From positions 1 through 22,177 of IMG/VR virus record IMGVR_UViG_3300029893_000074: 22,177 nucleotides of DNA; one strand, given 5' to 3'. Position numbers and translations under genes: made by a program. Under the pieces are notes generated by a model, which saw nothing but the letters and a program-made list of their open reading frames with translations, was not told the origin of the DNA and ran no database searches. Below are positions 1 to 6,988 of the stretch, in pieces; within the stretch, counting starts at the first letter, position 1; each line of letters starts with the position of its first letter. The stretch comes from a virus.

Positions 1-238
1 AAAAATTATTTACTTTACTAATACCAATAATATATTAGTTAATACTTCAAATTCTCTTTATGTAGGATTTTCTTGTACATTTTCTCAAGGCAATGGAACC
101 ATTAAATTTGCTAATGGAATTGGCACTTATTTATATTCTTTCAATAATTTTACTAATACTGCTGGTCAGAATGCCATAGTTTCAATCTATGTTCCTATTG
201 CTAATACTTTTATATTAAATGGAGCATTAACTCTTTAA
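1..238 (+). CDS. C-terminal part of a probable virion (fibre-like) protein, truncated by window edge
   Basis: An open frame runs from base 2 to a TAA at 236-238 with no stop, giving about 78 residues; the start lies outside the window. The peptide is rich in Asn, Thr, Gly, Ile and aromatic residues, with alternating short hydrophobic stretches (for example FANGIGTYLYSF and IVSIYVPIANTF). It has few charged residues, as in beta-rich phage fibre or decoration proteins. It lies directly upstream of the head genes on the late strand. No specific family is recognised, so the role is inferred from composition and position only. Confidence 0.6.
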   Translation, partial: KIIYFTNTNNILVNTSNSLYVGFSCTFSQGNGTIKFANGIGTYLYSFNNFTNTAGQNAIVSIYVPIANTFILNGALTL

Positions 239-242
239 TAAT

Positions 243-250
243 TATAAATA
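243..250 (+). promoter_or_regulatory. T4-type late promoter (TATAAATA)
   Basis: An exact match to the T4 late promoter consensus TATAAATA, which in T4 is recognised by the phage sigma factor gp55. It lies 20 bases before the start at 271 and is followed by TAATAAAAA, a downstream context also seen at 1366 and 2683. Confidence 0.75.
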
Positions 251-270
251 TAATAAAAAGGCTTATAAAT

Positions 271-636
271 ATGACACAATTTAATTATCAATCTAATACT
301 ATATCAGGATTAGTAACTACCCATAGAAGACATTATAAAATTCTTCTTAATAATCCATATCAAGGACTTCCCGATGCTTTAATATCAGAGGAAGAAATTA
401 TTACTCTTCCTGATAATTCTTTTATTAAAAACCATAAAGAAACTCTTCATTATGTAATGCAAGATATTAATGCAAGATTTCCTTTAGTTGATGCTAATAA
501 CGATCCTCTTCCCATATACGATGCTAATAATGAATTAATAGTAGGAAATTCTTTTACTGCTTTAGATTACTATAATATGAATAAAGCATTTTGTTTATGG
601 CTTTCCAGAGAAAGAGATTCAGGAATTAAATATTAA
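271..636 (+). CDS. Hypothetical protein upstream of the prohead protease
   Basis: A 121-residue protein of unrecognised family. It is soluble-looking, with no signal peptide or membrane segment. The first third is Tyr/His/Asn-rich, and residues around 73-88 contain a short near-repeat (VDANNDPLPIYDANNELI). The C-terminus has an aromatic and charged helix (MNKAFCLWLSRERDSG). The start is supported by AAAGG about 9 bases upstream and a late promoter at 243-250. Its position between a virion protein and gp21 suggests a head-associated or structural role. In T4 this slot holds gp67/gp68, but it does not look like either. Function unknown. Confidence 0.75.
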   Translation: MTQFNYQSNTISGLVTTHRRHYKILLNNPYQGLPDALISEEEIITLPDNSFIKNHKETLHYVMQDINARFPLVDANNDPLPIYDANNELIVGNSFTALDYYNMNKAFCLWLSRERDSGIKY

Positions 637-691
637 TGTCTACTATAACAGTTTGTAATATAATAACTAAAACAAATTATTAAGGAATATT

Positions 692-1348
692 ATGAAACTA
701 TTAATAGAAGATATAGAAGATTTTCAAATTTTAACCGAAAAAAAGGAAGATGGTTCTAAAGATTATTATATTAATGGAATTTTTATGCAAGCAGAAAAGG
801 TGAATAGAAATAATAGAATATATCCTTATTCTATAATGGAAAAAGAAGTTAATAAATATATTAACGAAAAAGTAAATAGAAACCGCGCAGTAGGACAATT
901 AGGACATCCCCAAACCCCAAAAATAGAAGAAAGTAAAATTTCTCATATTATTAAAGAATTATATTTTGATAATAATAATGTTGTTGGTAAGGCACAAGTT
1001 TTAAATACTGCTCATGGTAAAGAATTAAAAGCTTTAATTGATGGAGGAGTTCAAATCGGAGTATCTAGCAGAGCCCTTGGTTCAGTTAAAGAAAGACACG
1101 ATGGTATTAAAGAAGTTCAAAACGATTTTTCTTTATGTTGTGTAGATGTGGTATTAGATCCGTCTGCTCCAGATGCATGGGTAGATTCTGTTATGGAATC
1201 TGCAGAATGGTTATTTATTGAAGGTAAAGGATGGATTCCACAATATATTGAAAAATCTCAAAAAATTATACACAATACTTCTAAAAAAGAATTAGAAGAA
1301 ACTGCACTAATAATTTGGAAAAATTTTGTTAATAATCTTAACATTTGA
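692..1348 (+). CDS. 21: Prohead core protease, T4 gp21-like
   Basis: A 218-residue homologue of the T4 prohead protease gp21, the serine protease that degrades the scaffold and trims the capsid proteins before DNA packaging. Visible family blocks are GIFMQAEKVNRNNRIYP (29-45), the His block GQLGHPQTP (His72), the Ser block GVQIGVSSRALGS (Ser125/126) and the Asp block VDVVLDPSAPDAWV (151-164). These match the His/Ser/Asp arrangement of the family, and the length is normal (T4 gp21 is about 212 residues). AAGGA six bases before ATG supports the start. The scaffold and major capsid genes follow directly, the canonical T4 order. No TATAAATA is seen immediately ahead of it, so it is probably transcribed from the promoter at 243. 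Confidence 0.95.
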   Translation: MKLLIEDIEDFQILTEKKEDGSKDYYINGIFMQAEKVNRNNRIYPYSIMEKEVNKYINEKVNRNRAVGQLGHPQTPKIEESKISHIIKELYFDNNNVVGKAQVLNTAHGKELKALIDGGVQIGVSSRALGSVKERHDGIKEVQNDFSLCCVDVVLDPSAPDAWVDSVMESAEWLFIEGKGWIPQYIEKSQKIIHNTSKKELEETALIIWKNFVNNLNI

Positions 1349-1365
1349 TTCTAAAAATAAAAAAT

Positions 1366-1373
1366 TATAAATA
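1366..1373 (+). promoter_or_regulatory. T4-type late promoter (TATAAATA)
   Basis: An exact TATAAATA lies 37 bases before the scaffold gene start. It is followed by TTATAATAAAAA, nearly the same downstream context as at 243 and 2683. Confidence 0.8.
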
Positions 1374-1410
1374 TTATAATAAAAATTAATTTATAGGAGT
1401 TTATATTAAA

Positions 1411-2658
1411 ATGGCTAAAAAAAAATTAAGCGAAGCTGCTGCTGATATTTTAAACGCAAATGTTAAAGCTAAACAAGCTCAAGGGGAACCCTTTGGCCTT
1501 AATCGTCCGTTAGTAACTCCTGATGGAGAAAAGGAAGAATATTTAGGAATCGACGATTATAAAACCGATCAAGAAGTTTATCGCCCTCAAGACAATATGA
1601 AACAAGCAATTCCGCCCGGAGCAACCCCTCCGGTAGGAGCTGAACCAATGGGAAAATTAGCTCCTCAACCACAGGAAACTATGGGCCGTCAAGATTTAGT
1701 AATTGCTTCTGAACAGGGACAAACTTATCCAGATTCTTATGAAGATATTAGAGATCGTATTATGGGAAAAGTTAATTCTATTCCTCCTACTATGCAACCT
1801 AATCCTAATGCTCCTTTTCCAAAAGATATGGTTCCAGAAGAAAAAGAATGTGAAGAAGAAACTTTAAAAGATGAGGATGAGAAAAAAGAAAAGGAAAAGG
1901 AAAAGGAATATAAGAAAAAAATAAAAGAAGATATTGATGCTTTACTTTCTGGAGAAGAACTTTCTGAAGAATTTAAAGAAAAAGCTTCTATTATTTTTGA
2001 AGCTGCTGTTTTATCTAGAGTAGAAGAAATTACTGAAAATTATAAAACTAAATTAGAAGATGAATATGAAACTCTTTTTGCTGAAGCAATTGAAGAACTA
2101 CAAAAAGAATATGAAGAAAAAACAGATAAATATCTTTCTTATGTAGCGGAATCTTGGCTAGAAGAAAATAAAATTGCTATTGAAAAAGGTCTTAAATTAG
2201 ATATTATGGAAAATTTCTTTGATTCTTTAAAAAATTTGTTTTTAGAACATAATATCATGGTTCCAGAAGAAAAAGTTGATGTTGTAGAAGAACTTACAGT
2301 TAAAGTTGAAGAATTAGAATCTAAACTAAACAATTCATTAAAAGAATCAATTGAACTAAAAAACAAACTTTCTTTATTAGAAACTAATTCTACTAAAACT
2401 AATATTGTTGAATCTGTTTGCACAGGGCTTACTTTAGTACAAGCAGAAAAAATTAAATCTTATGCAGAAAAATTAGATTTTATTTCAGAAGAAGATTTTA
2501 ATACTAAAGTAAAAACTTTAAAAGAAAGTTATTTTCCTTCTACAAAAACTTCTAAAGAAGATCTAATTACTGAAGAAGTTGTAGAAAACGATATTAAAAT
2601 TTCTGACCCAACTATTGATAATTACGTTAAAGCAATTTCTAACATTATTAGAAAATAA
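1411..2658 (+). CDS. 22: Prohead core scaffold protein, T4 gp22-like, enlarged N-terminus
   Basis: A 415-residue acidic, Glu/Lys-rich, coiled-coil protein that should form the inner core of the prohead and be destroyed by gp21. Residues about 170-415 resemble T4 gp22, including the block LSEEFKEKASIIFEAAV (184-200) and a heptad-like segment around 288-330. The first ~165 residues are extra relative to T4 gp22 (about 269 residues): a Pro/Gln-rich segment (55-140) followed by a Lys/Glu run (150-172). Candidate gp21 cleavage sites of the form (L/I)xE before A are LSE|A (after Glu8) and IFE|A (after Glu197). AGGAG 11 bases upstream and a late promoter support the start. Its place between gp21 and gp23 makes the call firm despite low sequence complexity. 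Confidence 0.88.
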   Translation: MAKKKLSEAAADILNANVKAKQAQGEPFGLNRPLVTPDGEKEEYLGIDDYKTDQEVYRPQDNMKQAIPPGATPPVGAEPMGKLAPQPQETMGRQDLVIASEQGQTYPDSYEDIRDRIMGKVNSIPPTMQPNPNAPFPKDMVPEEKECEEETLKDEDEKKEKEKEKEYKKKIKEDIDALLSGEELSEEFKEKASIIFEAAVLSRVEEITENYKTKLEDEYETLFAEAIEELQKEYEEKTDKYLSYVAESWLEENKIAIEKGLKLDIMENFFDSLKNLFLEHNIMVPEEKVDVVEELTVKVEELESKLNNSLKESIELKNKLSLLETNSTKTNIVESVCTGLTLVQAEKIKSYAEKLDFISEEDFNTKVKTLKESYFPSTKTSKEDLITEEVVENDIKISDPTIDNYVKAISNIIRK

Positions 2659-2682
2659 TATAACTTTAGAAAAACAAAAAAT

Positions 2683-2690
2683 TATAAATA
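2683..2690 (+). promoter_or_regulatory. T4-type late promoter (TATAAATA)
   Basis: An exact TATAAATA lies 39 bases before the major capsid gene, followed by ATATTATAATAAAAA. It gives the capsid gene its own late promoter, as expected for the most abundant late product. Confidence 0.82.
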
Positions 2691-2729
2691 ATATTATAAT
2701 AAAAACAAAAATAATAGGAGAAATCAACA

Positions 2730-4070
2730 ATGTTTTTAAATGAAGAAGCACAAAAAGTTTCAGAACAATTAGTAAAAAAATGGAGTCCAATTCTTGAACA
2801 TCCCGAATTGCCTCCTATTAAAGATAGTTATAGAAAAGCTGTAACCGCAATTGTATTAGAACACCAGCAAAAAGATATGGATTCAAATAAACAAATCCTA
2901 AACGAAGCCGGTCCTGCTAATATTACTGGCGGAGTAGGTAACTTTGATCCGGTTCTAATTTCATTAGTTAGACGTGCAATGCCAAACTTAATGGCATACG
3001 ACGTCGCGGGCGTTCAGCCAATGACAGGTCCTACTGGATTAATTTTCGCAGTTCGTTCCCGTTATGGCAGCCAGTCTAATAACTCAGGCACTAATACTAA
3101 CGAAGCATTTTATAACGAAGCAAATACTATTTTTGCAGGTATTGTAGGAACTAATGTTGTTACCGATACTGCTAATAATCCTGTTTCAAATGTGGCCAAT
3201 TCAGCAGCTTATACTACTGGTAGCGGAATGCCAACCTCTACTGCAGAATCATTAGGAGATACTGCCGGAGGCGGTGCTGCATTCGGCGAAATGGCGATGA
3301 CCATTGATCGTATTGAAGTATTTGCAAAAACTAGAGCATTAAAAGCAGAATATTCATTAGAATTAGCACAAGATTTAAAAGCTATTCATGGATTAGATGC
3401 AGAAACAGAACTAAGCAATATTCTTTCTACTGAAATCTTGGCAGAAATTAATAGAGAAGTTATTCGTACAATTTATATGTGTGCAAAACCTGGAGCACAA
3501 TGGGGAACCGTTACTCCCGGAGTTTTTGACTTAGATACCGATTCTAATGGTAGATGGTCAGTAGAACGTTTTAAAGGTCTTATTTACCATATCGAAAGAG
3601 AAGCCAACGCGATTGCCAAAGAAACTCGTAGAGGGCGTGGTAATGTTCTAATTGTTTCTTCAGACGTTGCTTCAGCTTTAGCAATGGCAGGAGTTTTACA
3701 ATATACCCCAGCACTTTCTGCAGATTTACAAGTAGATGATACTGGTAATACTTTTGCAGGAATGTTACACAATAGAATTAGAGTTTATATTGATCCATAC
3801 TTTGGCGGAATGTCTTCAGGTACAGAATTATGTACTGTTGGATATAAGGGAGCAAGTCCTTACGATGCTGGATTATTTTATTGCCCATATGTTCCTTTAC
3901 AAATGGTTAGAGCAGTTGATACTAATACTTTCCAACCAAAATTAGCATTCAAGACAAGATACGGTCTCGTGGCTAATCCATTTGCTCAAGGATTAACTAA
4001 TGGTTCTGGCGCATTAACTGCAAGAAGTAACGTATTTTATCGCATTTTTACCATTAAAAATCTTTTATAA
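2730..4070 (+). CDS. 23: Major capsid protein, T4 gp23-like precursor
   Basis: A 446-residue major head protein, shorter than T4 gp23 (521 residues). The precursor peptide at 1-59 carries the family pattern SEQLVKKWSPILEHPELPPI. It ends at a clear gp21 cleavage site, LNE|A (Glu59/Ala60), so the mature protein should start AGPANITGG. Typical gp23 blocks follow: VRRAMPNLMAYDVAGVQPMT, GLIFAVRSRYG and, near the end, KTRYGLVANPFAQG. AGGAG about 9 bases upstream fixes the start. The gene is visibly richer in G and C than its neighbours and ends at a strong terminator, both consistent with very high expression. No gp24-like vertex gene follows; a homing endonuclease on the other strand occupies that position. 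Confidence 0.97.
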   Translation: MFLNEEAQKVSEQLVKKWSPILEHPELPPIKDSYRKAVTAIVLEHQQKDMDSNKQILNEAGPANITGGVGNFDPVLISLVRRAMPNLMAYDVAGVQPMTGPTGLIFAVRSRYGSQSNNSGTNTNEAFYNEANTIFAGIVGTNVVTDTANNPVSNVANSAAYTTGSGMPTSTAESLGDTAGGGAAFGEMAMTIDRIEVFAKTRALKAEYSLELAQDLKAIHGLDAETELSNILSTEILAEINREVIRTIYMCAKPGAQWGTVTPGVFDLDTDSNGRWSVERFKGLIYHIEREANAIAKETRRGRGNVLIVSSDVASALAMAGVLQYTPALSADLQVDDTGNTFAGMLHNRIRVYIDPYFGGMSSGTELCTVGYKGASPYDAGLFYCPYVPLQMVRAVDTNTFQPKLAFKTRYGLVANPFAQGLTNGSGALTARSNVFYRIFTIKNLL

Positions 4071-4097
4071 TAAAAACAATAATTTATATAAACAATT

Positions 4098-4119
4098 AGG
4101 GGCCTTTCGGCCCCTTTTT
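4098..4119 (+). terminator. Intrinsic terminator after gp23
   Basis: A GGGGCC stem (4099-4104), TTTC loop and GGCCCC (4109-4114) are followed directly by TTTTT. It closes the late head operon and separates it from the convergent endonuclease gene ending at 4160. The T-run on only one side suggests it works mainly on the plus strand. Confidence 0.93.
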
Positions 4120-4159
4120 CTTTGTTTAAATACTTTCGTTAAATTTAACACTTATAAAA

Positions 4160-5677
4160 TTATTTTAATAAATAAGTTTTTGTTCCGCAATCAAAAATTT
4201 TATAATTTCCTAATTCATACATAATTTGTTCTTCTGTCCATTCTGGTTTATTTAACATTTTTAAACATTTTTTCTTAGTGAAATTCGATCTAAAATAAAG
4301 TTTATCTATGTTTTTTAATACCCAGTAATATCTAGGATCATTTATATGTAATAATTCAAATCCATTATTTTCGTATAGTTTCCCGTTGCTATAAGTTCTG
4401 TTAGCATAAGAAATTATGTTTCCTTCATAATTATTTCTAAAATATTTTAATAATTTAGAAAATCCTCCTACTATATTAGTATTAAGTTTATTACAAAATC
4501 TTACTAATTCCCAATCATAATTTTTATTATATCTAGGAGGAGATATAAAAGTTATTAAAGATACTAATTCTTCTTTATAATATAATCCTAGTTTTATTTG
4601 AGATTTATCTTTTCCTTGTAAATGATTATTTTCTAAAAATATATTTTTATCATAAACACTAACTTCTTTGATATAACAATCTCTAGCATATATTTTATTT
4701 TCAGTAAAATTTAATTTATTCCTTATCATTGATTTACAAATGTCCTGTTTTTCGTTCCACCAATAGGAAAATATATGAAACAAATAAATGTTTTGTTCTT
4801 CGCATAGATTAGTTTTAGTTACATGATATCTTTCATCTTTTCGTTTAGAAAAGTCTTCTTCCCAAGGTCTATAAACATGAGAAAAAATTCCATTATATTC
4901 TATGGCAAAATTTTTATTTGGAATATAAATATCTAATTCTAAAGATCCTATTAATCCTCTTTTATTAAAAATTATTTCGTCATTATAAAAAGATGTTATA
5001 AAATCCGCTATTTCTTTAGTGGGTTTAGTAATTTTATTACTTCTTCTTGGATAAGAATTTGGTTCGTTGGTATCAATTTTATGCTTATTTAAAAAAATGT
5101 TTACAGTGGCTTTTGACGATCCTATTATAACCGCAATTTCTTCGCAAGTAAGTTTTTCTATTTTATGTTTTTCATATAACCATTTTTTATCGTTTAAATA
5201 AATTTGTGCTTCAATTCCAGATTCATTATATTTAACTGCTGGAATATTATGAATTTTAATCCATTTATCAACTACAGGTTCAGAAATTCCTAATTCTTTC
5301 CCAATTAGTTTTTTAGATTTTTTTAGATTGATTCTTTCGTTATATAACCAATCTTTATTTTCTAATAATTTAAGAACTTCTTTAGAAACTGTTTTATCAG
5401 ATCGTGAACATTTAGGAGAGCAATAATCAGAAAAGCCTTGATCTGGATATGCTTTTTTATAAGCTGCTTCTTTATTACATACTTTACATTTAGGAATTTC
5501 ATTAATATTATTAAGAATACAATAATATCTTAATACTAAAGGCGGATTAATATTATTAAGAAATTCAGTTTCTTTAAATAATAGTCCTTTAAAATATAAT
5601 TCTTCTTTATTCTTTGTAACTGAAAGTTTAATAGGTTTAACTTTATTACAAAATTCTATTAAATCACTGGAATACAT
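4160..5677 (-). CDS. Free-standing homing endonuclease, Vsr-like (EDxHD/PD-(D/E)XK type)
   Basis: A 505-residue modular protein. Residues 64-90 form a zinc finger (CKVC...CSPKC; Cys64, 67, 86, 90). Residues about 110-148 and 166-203 are two copies of a W-L-Y plus helix-turn-helix unit (KKLIGKELGISEPVVDKW and EEIAVIIGSSKATVNIF), fitting a DNA-recognition arm. Residues 220-320 are a Vsr-like nuclease with GSLELDIYIPNKNFAIEYNG (245-263; Glu247, Asp249, Glu260) and FSH (His267). The C-terminal part, with SLITFISPPRY, WELVRFCNKL and VGGFSKLLKYF, is a module often joined to phage homing endonucleases. AAGGA before ATG supports the start. It lies convergent to gp23, downstream of a broken gene ending 15 bases away. 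It probably cleaves the matching locus of related phages and spreads by repair; its target site cannot be read here. Confidence 0.85.
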   Translation of the reverse strand: MYSSDLIEFCNKVKPIKLSVTKNKEELYFKGLLFKETEFLNNINPPLVLRYYCILNNINEIPKCKVCNKEAAYKKAYPDQGFSDYCSPKCSRSDKTVSKEVLKLLENKDWLYNERINLKKSKKLIGKELGISEPVVDKWIKIHNIPAVKYNESGIEAQIYLNDKKWLYEKHKIEKLTCEEIAVIIGSSKATVNIFLNKHKIDTNEPNSYPRRSNKITKPTKEIADFITSFYNDEIIFNKRGLIGSLELDIYIPNKNFAIEYNGIFSHVYRPWEEDFSKRKDERYHVTKTNLCEEQNIYLFHIFSYWWNEKQDICKSMIRNKLNFTENKIYARDCYIKEVSVYDKNIFLENNHLQGKDKSQIKLGLYYKEELVSLITFISPPRYNKNYDWELVRFCNKLNTNIVGGFSKLLKYFRNNYEGNIISYANRTYSNGKLYENNGFELLHINDPRYYWVLKNIDKLYFRSNFTKKKCLKMLNKPEWTEEQIMYELGNYKIFDCGTKTYLLK

Positions 5678-5691
5678 ATTAAATCCTTGGT

Positions 5692-6500
5692 TTATTTATT
5701 AAATTTTCTTTTTCTTCTTTCTTGATATTCTTTAGAAATATCCTTAGAACATCCGTAATCATGAATTACTGGATGTTTTCTCCTGTAATAGGATGTTTAA
5801 AAACTCCCCGATTACCGTGTACTAGATCTGCAGGATGGTTATCGGGTTCATGTACGAGAGATAAAACTTTTTGTACAATTGGATGTTCTACTAATTTTTC
5901 ATGTTCTTCTTCATTTACAAAAGAAGGAAGGTGTTTCCCGTGAGCTAAATTATATTCATGATTAACAGTGTGATACATTTCATCAAATTTAATTCCTTTA
6001 GGAAAATCTTTGGTTTTTGTCATTGAAGGGAATTCGGATTTTTTAAATTTTTCAGTTTTAACCATTTCATTATGATAATTTCCTTTATCATCTTGATGAA
6101 TAATTCCAAATCTATTTTTTGTATAATGATCTGATTCTACGTGATTTTGCATTTCTCCTAAGAGAGGTTCAGAAGATTTTCTATATTTATCTAAAGTAGA
6201 ATGCATTGCTATTTTAGAAACAGTATTAATTTTAACTGGTTTATCGTCTAATTTAATAGATTTTGGTTCTGAATGAAAAATACTGCTCTTGAAGATCCTT
6301 TTTTAGGTTTCCCGTCTACTAATCCTGTATCATGACCTTTTTCAGAAAGTTTTCTAACTTTTTTTAGTAATATGATTTAATTTAATTTAGAATGTAACGG
6401 AATAGTTGGTGAATTTAATATATTTTTTATTTCTTCATGAACTTCTTCAGTAATATATATATAAAGAATAATTTTCTAAGAAACTTTTAAAATTTTTCAT
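5692..6500 (-). pseudogene. Multiply frameshifted kinase-like phage protein
   Basis: Read on the minus strand from ATG at 6500 to TAA at 5692, coding passes through several frames. The pieces are MKNFKSFLENYS, then ITEEVHEEIKNILNSPTIP, then KKVRKLSEKGHDTGLVDG with KPKKGSSRAVFF, then HSEPKSIKLDD. The intact central part (6206-5766) follows, and finally VIHDYGCSKDISKEYQERR. Joins are needed near a TA repeat (6450-6470), at 6374-6392, at a 7-base run (6359-6365), at a 5-base run (6276-6280) and at GG 5771-5772. ADLVHGNRGVFKH followed by VIHDYG resembles the catalytic D-x4-N loop and DFG-like motif of protein-kinase/aminoglycoside-phosphotransferase folds. This family reading is tentative. A late-type promoter (6534-6541) lies upstream, and the homing endonuclease starts 15 bases after the stop. 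Either a decayed gene or run-length sequence errors. Confidence 0.7.
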
Positions 6501-6533
6501 GTTAGTTACTACTTCTATTATGGTTAATATAAT

Positions 6534-6541
6534 TATTTATA
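6534..6541 (-). promoter_or_regulatory. T4-type late promoter (minus strand)
   Basis: TATAAATA on the minus strand, 33 bases upstream of the ATG at 6500. It would drive the broken kinase-like gene and the homing endonuclease. Confidence 0.6.
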
Positions 6542-6543
6542 TA

Positions 6544-6858
6544 TTAATCCTTAAAATAAAAATCATATTCATCTCCATAAATTTCTTTTCTTGATTCTTT
6601 AAGAGCAATTTTATAATATTCTTTATGGCCTTTATAAAGAACCCAATCGTTTCCATATTTTTCTATCATTTTACTTTTTGTTAATTCGTCTACTTCCTTA
6701 TTATATCCTTGTAATTCTAAATATTGATTAAAATATTCTTCTATTCTAGGATCTAATTTAAACATAGATTTATATAATTCGTCTATAGAAAAACTATTAT
6801 AAACCAAATTATAAGCTATATCGTCACAATCTTTTTTGTTCATATTTATCATTTTCAT
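6544..6858 (-). CDS. Small hypothetical protein downstream of tRNA-Pro
   Basis: A charged, Tyr/Lys/Glu-rich soluble protein of about 104 residues with no recognised family. The open frame extends back to 6936, but that extension crosses tRNA-Pro and its terminator, so the real start must be one of the three ATGs at 6858, 6852 or 6843 (MKMINMNKKDCDD). None has a good Shine-Dalgarno site, so the choice of 6858 is uncertain. The body (DELYKSMFKLDPRIEEYFNQ, then a region with KMIEKYGNDWVLYKG) looks helical. It lies just beyond an intrinsic terminator, so expression probably needs read-through or an unseen promoter. Confidence 0.65.
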   Translation of the reverse strand: MKMINMNKKDCDDIAYNLVYNSFSIDELYKSMFKLDPRIEEYFNQYLELQGYNKEVDELTKSKMIEKYGNDWVLYKGHKEYYKIALKESRKEIYGDEYDFYFKD

Positions 6859-6862
6859 TAAT

Positions 6863-6888
6863 AAAAAAGGGCTTAAATAAGCCCTTTG
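6863..6888 (-). terminator. Intrinsic terminator after tRNA-Pro
   Basis: On the minus strand AAAGGGCTTA pairs with TAAGCCCTTT (6878-6887 with 6866-6875), followed by a T-run. It lies 4 bases after the encoded CCA of tRNA-Pro and would end the tRNA/hairpin/Ro-like transcript. Confidence 0.85.
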
Positions 6889-6892
6889 TAAT

Positions 6893-6967
6893 TGGTCTCC
6901 GAAGAGGGAATCGAACCCCCGACATTTTGCTCCCAAAGCAAACGCGCTACCGCTGCGCTATTCGGAG
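6893..6967 (-). tRNA. tRNA-Pro (anticodon TGG), CCA encoded
   Basis: The minus strand folds as a complete cloverleaf. The acceptor is CTCCGAA/TTCGGAG, the D stem GCGC/GCGC, and the anticodon arm TTTGC-TTTGGGA-GCAAA with anticodon TGG. The T arm is GGGGG-TTCGATT-CCCTC with one G-T pair. Discriminator A and CCA are encoded (6893-6896). It lies 22 bases after the Ro-like gene and before a terminator. Confidence 0.97.
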
Positions 6968-6988
6968 TTTATTTATCTATTTGTAATA

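Noticed and set aside
264-271. Second TATAAATA overlapping the ATG at 271
   Set aside because: It would place transcription start inside the coding region; the copy at 243-250 is better placed.
2139-2790. Antisense open frames opposite gp22 and gp23
   Set aside because: They lie opposite well-identified genes, have low-complexity Ser/Phe-rich translations and no ribosome sites.
5766-5775. Programmed -1 frameshift at the end of the kinase-like open frame
   Set aside because: The sequence GAAAACATCCAG has no slippery heptamer, and the gene carries several other lesions.
5722-5943. Plus-strand open frame opposite the kinase-like gene
   Set aside because: It is antisense to coding-like sequence with recognisable blocks and has no ribosome site.
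6859-6936. N-terminal extension of the small gene at 6544 back to 6936
   Set aside because: It would translate through tRNA-Pro and its terminator; the real start must be at 6858 or later.
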